DNA of 64,000 bases from the NCBI RefSeq assembly GCF_003344625.1, contig NZ_QPKJ02000001.1, forward strand, positions 1,116,001 through 1,180,000. The letters are read 5' to 3'. The notes under the pieces are model-generated. The model searched no databases and was not told the DNA's origin. It worked only from the letters and a program-made list of their open reading frames with translations. The first letter of the stretch is position 1. Every line of letters starts with the position of its first letter. Of this stretch, positions 7,829 through 15,400 are shown one piece after another. The position numbers were made by a program, and so were the translations under genes. The stretch is from Solirubrobacter deserti (GTDB taxonomy: Bacteria > Actinomycetota > Thermoleophilia > Solirubrobacterales > Solirubrobacteraceae).

Positions 7829-8722
7829 CTACGCGGCCGGCGTCGCTGCCGGCAACTTGCCCGCCGCGCGCAGCGCGGACACGATCGCCCGCGTGGCCGG
7901 GGAGCGGTTGAGCGTGTACAGGTGCACGCCCGGCGCGCCCTCGTCCAGCAGCTCCGCGGCCTGCGCGGTCGCGTAGGCGACGCCGAGCTCGGCCACGGCA
8001 CGGGGGTCGTCCTGGCGCGCCTCCAGCTCGCGGCGCAGCACCGCCGGGATCGTGGCGCCGCACAGCGCCGTGATCCGCTCGATCATCGCGATGCTCGTGA
8101 TCGGGATGACCCCGGGCAACACCGGCACGTCGATCCCGCCGGCGCGCAAGCGGTCGACGAGGCGGCGGTAGTCGTCGTTGGCGAAGAACAACTGGGTGAC
8201 GAGCACGCGCACGCCCGCGTCCACCTTGGCGCGCAGGTGCGCGAGATCCTCGGCCCAGCCGCGCGAGTCCGCGTGCGGCTCGGGATAGGCGGCGCCGAGG
8301 ACGCAGAAGCCGGCCTCTGCGGCCAGCTCGGTCAGCTCCAGCGACGAGCGCAGGCCGCCCTCCGGCGCGCGCCATGTCGCCTCGCCCCGCGGCGGGTCGC
8401 CGCGCAGTGCGAGCACGTTGTCGGCGCCGCCCGCCGCGGCCTCGGCCAGCAACGCGACGAGCTCGTCGCGGGTGAAGCCGGTCGCGGTGACGTGCGGGAC
8501 GGCCACCAGCGCGCGCTCGCGGGCCAGCCGTCGCACCACCGCGAGCGTCAGGTCGCGCGTGGTGCCGCCCGCGCCGCACGTGACCGACACGAACGCCGGC
8601 TCGAGCGCCGCCAACTCCTCGATCGCGCTCCAGAACGCGAGCTCGGCCTCGACGCTGCGCGGCGGGCCGAACTCGAACGAGACGATCGGTTCAGCGCCGA
8701 GCTTGTCGTCGATGCGGGTCAT
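7829..8722 (-). CDS. metF: methylenetetrahydrofolate reductase
   Basis: A 297-residue TIM-barrel flavoprotein of the MetF family, which reduces 5,10-methylene-THF to 5-methyl-THF, the methyl donor for homocysteine methylation. Visible features are VSFEFGPPRS near residue 14 (FEFxPP, including the catalytic Glu), VSVTCGAGGTTRD near residue 46, VLALRGDPPRG near residue 105, and VTQLFFANDDY near residue 178. It is the last gene of a tightly coupled operon: its ATG overlaps the sulfur-carrier stop codon by 4 nt (ATGA). The operon is headed by a SAM-I riboswitch, so it should be shut down when S-adenosylmethionine is plentiful. Confidence 0.95.
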   Translation of the reverse strand: MTRIDDKLGAEPIVSFEFGPPRSVEAELAFWSAIEELAALEPAFVSVTCGAGGTTRDLTLAVVRRLARERALVAVPHVTATGFTRDELVALLAEAAAGGADNVLALRGDPPRGEATWRAPEGGLRSSLELTELAAEAGFCVLGAAYPEPHADSRGWAEDLAHLRAKVDAGVRVLVTQLFFANDDYRRLVDRLRAGGIDVPVLPGVIPITSIAMIERITALCGATIPAVLRRELEARQDDPRAVAELGVAYATAQAAELLDEGAPGVHLYTLNRSPATRAIVSALRAAGKLPAATPAA

Positions 8723-8994
8723 CCGCCCGCCACCGCCGGGAGGATCGTGACCTCGTCCCCGTCGGCGACCTCGGTGTCCAGGCCGTCGAGGAAGCGGATG
8801 TCCTCGCCCTTGAGGTACACGTTGACGAAGCGGCGCAGGGATCCGTCGCCGTCCGCGATCCGTTCGCGCAGCTCGGCGTGCTCGGAGTAGAGGCCGTTCA
8901 ACGCCTCCCCCACCGTGCCGCCCTCGACCGTCACCGCGCTCGAGCCGCCCGCGGCGTCGCGCAGCTGCGTGGGGAGCTTGACCGTGACGCCCAT
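8719..8994 (-). CDS. MoaD/ThiS/CysO-like ubiquitin-fold sulfur carrier
   Basis: A 91-residue beta-grasp protein ending in ILPAVAGG. The exposed C-terminal Gly-Gly is the site where these carriers are adenylated and converted to a thiocarboxylate. The ending is like that of CysO, which donates sulfur to O-phosphoserine in Mycobacterium. Its ATG shares one base with the upstream stop (TGATG) and its own stop overlaps the metF start (ATGA), so the three proteins are probably made together. No MoaE or thiamine gene is nearby. The context (SAM riboswitch, PLP enzyme, MetF) points to sulfur delivery for methionine synthesis. The activating enzyme and any JAMM protease are not in the window. Confidence 0.9.
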   Translation of the reverse strand: MGVTVKLPTQLRDAAGGSSAVTVEGGTVGEALNGLYSEHAELRERIADGDGSLRRFVNVYLKGEDIRFLDGLDTEVADGDEVTILPAVAGG

Positions 8995-10223
8995 CACGCC
9001 ACCGCCGGCGCGAAGCGCTCGTCGAAGGCGTCGAGGTCGGCCGGGATGGTCGCGACCTCGAACGTGTCGCGCACGGCGTCGATGGTCTTCAGGCCATCGC
9101 CGGTGACCATGCACACGACGCGCTCCTCGGGGCCGATGTCGCCGCGCTCGGCGAGCTTGGCCAGCGTGCCGATCGTCACGCCGCCCGCCGTCTCGGTGAA
9201 GATGCCGGTCGTCTCCGCGAGCAGGCGGATGCCCGCGCGGATCTCGTCGTCGGTCACGGAGTCGATCGAGCCGCCGGTCGACCGGGCGAGCTCGACGGCG
9301 TACGGCCCGTCGGCGGGGTTGCCGATGGCGAGCGACTTGGCGATCGTGTCCGGCTTGACCGGCTTGCACACGTCGGTCCCGGCCGCGAAGGCGGTCGCGA
9401 CGGGCGAGCAGCCCAGCGCCTGGGCGCCGTTCATCGTGGGGACCGAGCCCTCGACGAGCCCGGCGTCGATGAACTCCTGGAAGCCGCGCGCGAGCTTGGT
9501 GAACTGCGAGCCGGACGCGATCGGGCCCACGACGCGGTCCGGAAGCTCCCAGCCGAGCTGCTCGACGGTCTCGAACGCGAGTGTCTTGGAGCCCTCGGCG
9601 TAGTACGGACGCATGTTGATGTTCACGAACGCCCAGTTCGGGCGCTCGCCCGAGACCTGCGTGCAGAGCCGGTTGACGTCGTCGTAGTTGCCCGTGACGG
9701 CGACGATCTGCGCGCCGTAGGCGCCCGTGGCGAGGATCTTCTGCTCCTCGAGGTCGTGCGGGATCAGCACGTAGGCGGGCAGCCCGGCGGCCGCGGCGTG
9801 CGCGGCGACGGCGTTGGCGAGGTTGCCCGTGGAGGCACACGCGAGCGTGTCGAAGCCGAGCTCCGTTGCACGCGCGAGCGCCACGGACACGACGCGGTCC
9901 TTGAACGAGTGCGTCGGGTTGGCGGTCTCGTTCTTGATCCAGACCTCGCCGAGCCCGAGCCTCTCGGCCAGGCGGTCCGCCTTCACCAGCGGCGTCCAGC
10001 CCGTCGGCAGCGCGCTGCGCGCCGGCCCGGCCAGCGGCAGGAAGTCCGCGTAGCGCCAGATGGTGTGCGGCCCGGCCTGGATCCTGCGCTTGATCTCGGC
10101 GGGGTCCCCATTCGGGGCCGAGTAGCTGACCTCGAGCGGACCGAAGCAGCGCTCACAGACGAAGCGGGCCTCGAGCGGGTACTCGGTCTTGCATTCCTTG
10201 CACTTCAGGGCATCTGCCGGCAT
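8994..10223 (-). CDS. threonine-synthase-like PLP enzyme with N-terminal zinc ribbon; possible homocysteine synthase
   Basis: A 409-residue fold-type II PLP enzyme. An N-terminal rubredoxin-like knuckle (CKEC and CERC, residues 8-28) precedes the catalytic domain. THSFKDR near residue 110 contains the PLP lysine, and ASTGNLANA near residue 137 and the late MVTGDGLK loop bind the cofactor phosphate. By family this would be threonine synthase, acting on O-phosphohomoserine. Its operon (MoaD/CysO-like carrier, then metF) and control by a SAM riboswitch suggest it may instead add sulfur to O-phosphohomoserine to make homocysteine, as CysM does with CysO and O-phosphoserine. The ATG at 10223 has GGAGGA 10 nt upstream. 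Confidence 0.85.
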   Translation of the reverse strand: MPADALKCKECKTEYPLEARFVCERCFGPLEVSYSAPNGDPAEIKRRIQAGPHTIWRYADFLPLAGPARSALPTGWTPLVKADRLAERLGLGEVWIKNETANPTHSFKDRVVSVALARATELGFDTLACASTGNLANAVAAHAAAAGLPAYVLIPHDLEEQKILATGAYGAQIVAVTGNYDDVNRLCTQVSGERPNWAFVNINMRPYYAEGSKTLAFETVEQLGWELPDRVVGPIASGSQFTKLARGFQEFIDAGLVEGSVPTMNGAQALGCSPVATAFAAGTDVCKPVKPDTIAKSLAIGNPADGPYAVELARSTGGSIDSVTDDEIRAGIRLLAETTGIFTETAGGVTIGTLAKLAERGDIGPEERVVCMVTGDGLKTIDAVRDTFEVATIPADLDAFDERFAPAVA

Positions 10224-10235
10224 GTGATTTGAATC

Positions 10236-10258
10236 CTCCGCCCGGGTGTGCGGCGGAG
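10236..10258 (-). promoter_or_regulatory. Shine-Dalgarno-sequestering hairpin (riboswitch expression platform)
   Basis: On the transcript, CTCCGCC and GGCGGAG form a perfect 7-bp stem with a 9-nt loop. The 3' arm contains the GGAGG ribosome binding site of the PLP-enzyme gene. It lies about 35 nt downstream of the SAM-I aptamer and there is no U-tract, so control is probably at translation rather than by termination. Confidence 0.65.
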
Positions 10259-10292
10259 TCTTCTTCGGCAGGTGCACCGGGAGAACCCCAAC

Positions 10293-10410
10293 CGCATCTC
10301 CCAGGCCTACTCGTTGGAGCCTGATGGAATTGCCACCTTCTTCCCGGTGTGCGACCGGGAGCAGGTTGGCGGGGGTTCACAGGGCCAATCCCTCCCCCCC
10401 TCTTGATGCG
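10293..10410 (-). promoter_or_regulatory. SAM-I (S-box) riboswitch aptamer
   Basis: On the minus strand the sequence closely follows the SAM-I consensus: a closing P1 stem (CGCATC at the 5' end paired with GATGCG at the 3' end), then ATCAAGAG, GGAGGGATTGGCCCTGTGAA, CCCGCCAACC and, after a P3 hairpin with CCCGGT and ACCGGG arms, GGTGGCAATTCC. These are the kink-turn, the pseudoknot-forming GGCCC loop and the SAM-binding core. The class turns expression off when bound to S-adenosylmethionine. It leads the PLP enzyme, sulfur carrier and metF operon, which ties all three to methionine metabolism. Confidence 0.95.
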
Positions 10411-10456
10411 TCCAGCTATGTGTGGCGAAGCGTAGCGGATCTATCGGCAGTGAAGA

Positions 10457-10462
10457 TAGAAT
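10457..10462 (+). promoter_or_regulatory. candidate -10 element (TAGAAT) of corA
   Basis: A strong TAGAAT hexamer lies about 48 nt upstream of the corA ATG, so the transcript would carry a leader of roughly 40 nt. An ATG at 10473 opens a 29-codon frame that overlaps the corA start in another frame; I do not call it as a gene. Confidence 0.4.
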
Positions 10463-10509
10463 CCATGACCTGATGCTGCCCCCGACCGACGATCCGCTCA
10501 GTCCCGGCT

Positions 10510-11505
10510 ATGCCGAGCCTGCCCAGAAGCCCGTTCGGTCGGCGCGGTCGCACGACGGTTGAGGTCGCGCCTGAGCGCACCGAGCCGCGCGTCGAGATCG
10601 TCGAGTCCCCCGGCCTGCGCTGGATCAACATCGAGCGCCCGCGTTCGCTCGAGCAGGCGTGGCTGGAGGAGCACTTCGACTTCCACGCCCTCGACTACGA
10701 GGACGTGCGCTCGCGCAACCAGCGCCCGAAAGTCGACGAGTACGACGACTACCTGTTCATCGTGCTCCACTTCCCGCGCTACGACAAGAAGGTCGCGCGG
10801 CTGAACGCCGCCGAGGTCGACTTCTTCGTCGGCCCCGACTTTCTGATCACGCTCCCGAACGAGCCGGTCGAGCGCGTCGAGGACCTGTTCGAACGCTGCC
10901 GCACCAACGAGGAGTTCCGCGACCAGCTGTTCTCCAAGGGCTCGGGCTACCTGCTCTACAAGATCGTCGACGACTGCGTCGATGCCGCGTTCCCGATGCT
11001 GGGCAAGATCGGCAACAAGCTCGAGCGGATCGAGGAAGCGATCTTCGAGGGCGACGAGGGCGAGGACGTCGTGCGCGACATCTCCAACGCCAAGCAGGAG
11101 ATCATCAACTTCCGCAAGATCGTCCGGCCGCAGCGCGTCGCCTTCCGCGACCTCGAGCGCAACAAGGCGCGCTACATCGCCGAGGACCTCGACATCTACT
11201 TCGACGACATCATCGACGCGTCCGAGCGCGGCTGGGACATGCTCGAGAACTTCAAGGAGGTCGTGGAAGGGCTCGAGGCCACGAACGAGTCGGCGATCGC
11301 GCACCGCACGAACGAGACGTTCCGCGCGCTGACGGCGATCTCGCTGATCTTCCTGCCGCTGACGCTGATCGCGAGCATCTTCGGCATGAACGTCCACGTG
11401 CCGGGCCAGGACGGCAACATGGTCCCGTTCTGGATCATCATCGGCGTGATGGTCGCGGTCGTGGTCGGCGTCGCAGCCGTCTTCAAGCGGCGGGGATGGC
11501 TCTAG
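10510..11505 (+). CDS. corA: CorA family magnesium/divalent metal channel
   Basis: A 331-residue protein with the CorA layout: an alpha/beta cytoplasmic funnel (residues 20-140), a long coiled helical stalk (about 140-270, with LERIEEAIFEGDEGEDVVRD), then two membrane helices at the C-terminus. The signature FGMN motif follows the first helix (ASIFGMNV near residue 293) and forms the pore mouth loop. The protein ends in a basic KRRGWL tail. CorA pentamers carry Mg2+ (also Co2+ and Ni2+) inward, gated by cytoplasmic Mg2+. The diacylglycerol-kinase-family gene overlaps its last 10 nt, so the two are probably co-expressed. Confidence 0.92.
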   Translation: MPSLPRSPFGRRGRTTVEVAPERTEPRVEIVESPGLRWINIERPRSLEQAWLEEHFDFHALDYEDVRSRNQRPKVDEYDDYLFIVLHFPRYDKKVARLNAAEVDFFVGPDFLITLPNEPVERVEDLFERCRTNEEFRDQLFSKGSGYLLYKIVDDCVDAAFPMLGKIGNKLERIEEAIFEGDEGEDVVRDISNAKQEIINFRKIVRPQRVAFRDLERNKARYIAEDLDIYFDDIIDASERGWDMLENFKEVVEGLEATNESAIAHRTNETFRALTAISLIFLPLTLIASIFGMNVHVPGQDGNMVPFWIIIGVMVAVVVGVAAVFKRRGWL

Positions 11506-12437
11506 AGTCGGCGCCGCAACGGCGCCGGATGCTCGTGATCATCAACCCGGTCGCGACGAAGATGTCCGACCGGCTCAAGAGCCTGGTCGTCTACGCCCTC
11601 CAGGGCCGCTACGAGGTCACGACCGCCGACACCGAAGCCAAGGGCCACGGCGTCGAGCTGGCGCGCCAGGCGGCGGCCGACGGCTACGACACCGTGCTGG
11701 CGTTCGGCGGCGACGGCACGGTCAACGAGGTCGCGAACGGCCTCGTCGGCACCGAGACCGCGCTCACGCTGCTGCCCGGCGGCAACAACAACGTCGTCGC
11801 GAAGCTGCTCGGCATCCCGACCGACGTCGTCGACGCCACCGAGCACCTGCTCGGCCTCGCCGACGCGTGGGCGCCGCGCACGGTCGACCTCGGCACGGTC
11901 AACGGCCGCCACTTCACGTTCGCCGCCGGCATGGGGCTGGACGCGAGCGTCGTCGAGCGCGTGGACCGCAACCCGGCCCTCAAGAAGCGCTTCGGCCCGT
12001 TCTACTACGTCGAGTGCGCGATCACGACGTTCCTGTCCAAGTACGTCGTGAACCCGCCACGGCTGGAGGTCGAGGTGGACGGCCGGACCGTCGGCGGTGT
12101 GTCGCTGTTCGTCCAGAACGCCGAGAACTACACGTACTTCAACGCGCGCGCCGTCCCGCTGGTGGAGGGCGCGCGCTTCGACTCGGGCAGCCTCGCCGGC
12201 GTCGTGCTCACGCGCGCCCGTCCTTACGACGTCCCGACGGTCACCTTCCGTGCGCTGTCCGGCGCCGCCCGGATCGCCAAGCACAAGGGCGTGGACGCGT
12301 TCGGCGCCTTCCACGAGGCGGTCGTGCGCTCCACCGACGGGCGCACGATCCCGATCCAGGTCGACGGTGACCACATCGAAGACGTGACGGAAGCGCGCTT
12401 CGGGATCATCCCGAGCGCGCTTCACGTCGTGGCCTGA
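11496..12437 (+). CDS. diacylglycerol kinase family (DagK/YegS-type) lipid kinase
   Basis: A 313-residue member of the DAGK catalytic family, enzymes that phosphorylate diacylglycerol, sphingoid or related lipids using ATP. The N-terminal Rossmann-like domain has VIINPVATKMSD near residue 15, FGGDGTVNEVANGL near residue 68 (the GGDGT nucleotide-binding loop) and LPGGNNNVVAKLLG near residue 90. The C-terminal beta sandwich runs from about residue 130 and ends with IQVDGDHIED, at the usual DGE position. The ATG at 11496 overlaps corA by 10 nt; an ATG at 11529 is an alternative. The substrate cannot be told from sequence. Confidence 0.9.
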   Translation: MALESAPQRRRMLVIINPVATKMSDRLKSLVVYALQGRYEVTTADTEAKGHGVELARQAAADGYDTVLAFGGDGTVNEVANGLVGTETALTLLPGGNNNVVAKLLGIPTDVVDATEHLLGLADAWAPRTVDLGTVNGRHFTFAAGMGLDASVVERVDRNPALKKRFGPFYYVECAITTFLSKYVVNPPRLEVEVDGRTVGGVSLFVQNAENYTYFNARAVPLVEGARFDSGSLAGVVLTRARPYDVPTVTFRALSGAARIAKHKGVDAFGAFHEAVVRSTDGRTIPIQVDGDHIEDVTEARFGIIPSALHVVA

Positions 12438-12440
12438 TCG

Positions 12441-15400
12441 CTACCGCTGGAGCGTGATCGTCCGTCGCGTCGTCGCCGCGGGCTTGCCCCAGTCGCGCAT
12501 CTGCACGGACAGGGTCAGCTTCACGCGCTTCGGCCCGCCCTTGGCCGCCAAGCGCTTCGCGATCGCCGACGAAGGCTTGAGCGTCACCGTCACGCGGTGC
12601 GGGCCCCAGCAGCGGACATCGGTGCTCTTGAGCGTCGCGCTCTTGAGCTTGAGCCGCTTGCGGTCACGGCTGGAGACGGTCAGCTTCACCGTGCCGTCCA
12701 TCGCGCCGGTGCAGCTGATCGGGACCTTCAGGCCGCGCTTGGTGAACGACGTGCGCGTCACGCGCGAGCTCAGCGAGCCCAGCCGGTAGGTCGCCGGCGA
12801 GTCGATCATGGGCGGCAGGATCGTGCTCGTCGGGGGCAGCGGCGCCGGCTGCGGCGTCGCACCGCCCGGCGCGGCCGGGTCGCCGATCGCCAGATCGAAC
12901 GTCTCACGGCTCGTGTTGCCGGCCTCGTCGGTCGCGCGGACCTCGATCGTGTGCGGCCCGGCCCCCGTGATCTGGATGTTGGGCTTGGCGTCCTCGGCCT
13001 TCGGCTTGCCCGGCGTGAGGTCCTCGATGGTGACGTTGCGGTACTGCATCCGGTCCTCGCCACCGTGGTTCTGCAGGCCGATGTAGCCGCGGGCGAACTG
13101 CCGCAGCGTCGTGCTCGGGTCCCCGGCGCGATCCGAGTTCAGGCCCGGGAGGTTGTCCCACTCGTTGATCACGTCGCCGTTGCGGCTGATCTTGTAGTGC
13201 TGGCCCACGACCTCGATCTCGTAGTCCTCCCACTGACCGCGCTTCGGCAGGCCGATGTCCTCGATGCCGTTGTTGTCGAACGTGTAGACCGAGCCCGTCT
13301 TGCGCGACTCGCCCTCCTCGCCGTCGTAGAGCTGGATCTCGTGGCCGCAGTTGATCGCGACCCACGCCGGCTCGTCCGCGGCGGCGCCGGCCTTCGAGCA
13401 CTCGTGCACCCGCGGCGTCTGCTCGGGGTTCGGGAAGCGCACGAACACGCCGCCGTTGGAGTCGCCCTCGGGGCGGCCCTCCTTGAACTGCAGCTTCAAG
13501 CGGAAGTCGCCGAAGTCCTGCGTCCTGTAGTAGAGCATCCCGAGCGACTCGCTCTCGGTCGGCGAGATGCCGCCCAGGTCCACGTCCTTCTCGCCGGGCT
13601 CCATGCGCTCGAACCCGCCGTCACCCACCTGCTGCCACTGCGCGAGGGTGCTCGCGGACTCGTCGAGCAGCACGTGCTCGTCGACGGCCGAGTATGTCGT
13701 CCACGGGCCGCCGTCGACCCGGTATTCGGTCAGCACCGTGCCCGAGCCGGCGTCGCCGTCCTGCGCGTCGAGCGTGACCTTGACCGGCCCGGTCGCCGGG
13801 TTGCCCACCTGCTCGGCCTCGATCGCCGGGGCCGCGCCGTCGATCCGGTAGGCGAGCTGCTTGGTGTTCTCGACGTTGCCGTTGGCGTCGGTCGCGTAGT
13901 AGCTGACGACGTGCTCGCCCGGTTCGCTGATCGTGAACGGGCCCTCGTAGACGCGCTCCGGGCCCTCGCCGACGCGGTAGTAGACCTTGTCCAGCTGCCC
14001 ACGGGCGCCGTCGTCGGCCTTCAGCTCCACCGCGGGGGCGGACGTCCACCAGCCGAACTGGCCCTGCGTGCCGCCGGTCAGCGTGGCCGTCGTGCGCGGC
14101 GCGAAGCGGTCCGAGCAGTCCACGCGGAACCAGTCGAACGCGGCGTAGCTCTCGGAATCTGCGTTGTCGGAGACCTTGAGGCCGATCTTCAGCGAGTTCG
14201 GGTCGCCGAGGTCGTCGAGCTCCGGCCCGATCTGCTGCCAGGTCTCGCCGTTGGTCGAGCCCTCGGCGATGTACGTCCCAGAGCCGTCAGTGCTCACGCG
14301 CAGGTACACGTGTTTGGGCGTCGAGATCTCCGGCCCGGCCTTGATCTCCTCCTCGGAGTCGCGCGTCGCCACCCACTCGTACTGGGAGAACCCGTTCTTG
14401 GCGATGTAGGTGATCTTCGCGAACGTGTTGTCAGCGCCCTCGCTCTGCCACAGCACGATGCCGGCCTGCTGGCCCTCGGCGTTGAGGGTGGAGACGTCGA
14501 TCTTGGTCTGCACCTGCCAGCCGCCGTCGGGCGCGTTCTGGAGCAGGACGTTCTTGGCCGAGGCCTGGTCGCCGATCATGTCGCCCGCGCGGACCTTCAG
14601 CCGCAGCGCGCCCTCGACGAAGGAGCGCGCGGCCGCGTCCTCACGCAGGACCGTCCACCGCGGGTCGAGCGCCGTGGCGTTGAACTCGTCGTCGAGGTTC
14701 GGCGTGCAGTTCGCGGCCGGCCGGATCGCGAACGCGACAGACTTGACCTCCTCGGCGTTGCCCTTGCGGTCGGTCGAGCGGTACTCGACCTTGTAGTCCC
14801 CGGCCTGCTGACGGCGAATCGGGGCCGAGTAGCCCAGCCACGGCCCGTCGTTGACGCGGTACTCGGTCTTCTCCACGCCGCTGCCCGGCGTGGCCTCCGC
14901 GGCGTTGAGCGTCAGCGTGACCGGACGGCGGTAGACGTTCGGCGCCTCGTCCGGCGTGGCCGGGGTCAGCGTCGCGGTCGTGACCGGCGCGGTCGCGTCG
15001 GTCTCCGCGATCACGTCGACCTGGACCGTCTTGCTGTCCTTGGCGCCGTCGGCGTAGGTCACCGTCAACGTCGCGGTGAACCTGCCGGCGCGCGGATACG
15101 TGTGCGTCGGGTTGGCGTCGGTCGACTTGGCCGAGCCGTCACCGAAGTCCCACTCGAACGTCTTGCCGCCCGAGCCGCGGCTCGAGAAGCGCGCGGCGAG
15201 GTCGCCGATCGCGAACGCCCGCGGGTTCGCGCCCGGGGTCGGGGCGCCACCGACGTAGTCGTAGCGGTACAGGCCGACGCGGGTGCCGGCGCGGAAGAAG
15301 CCGTCGTAGGTCTGGACGTAGAGCGCGCCGTCGGGCCCGAACTTGGAGTCCATGTAGGAGCCGTTCCACGTGAGCATGGTCCGCAGCGAGTCGGCCCACA

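Noticed and set aside
8994..10223. Plain assignment as housekeeping threonine synthase
   Set aside because: Not excluded, but the SAM riboswitch, sulfur carrier and metF make the gene symbol thrC unsafe.
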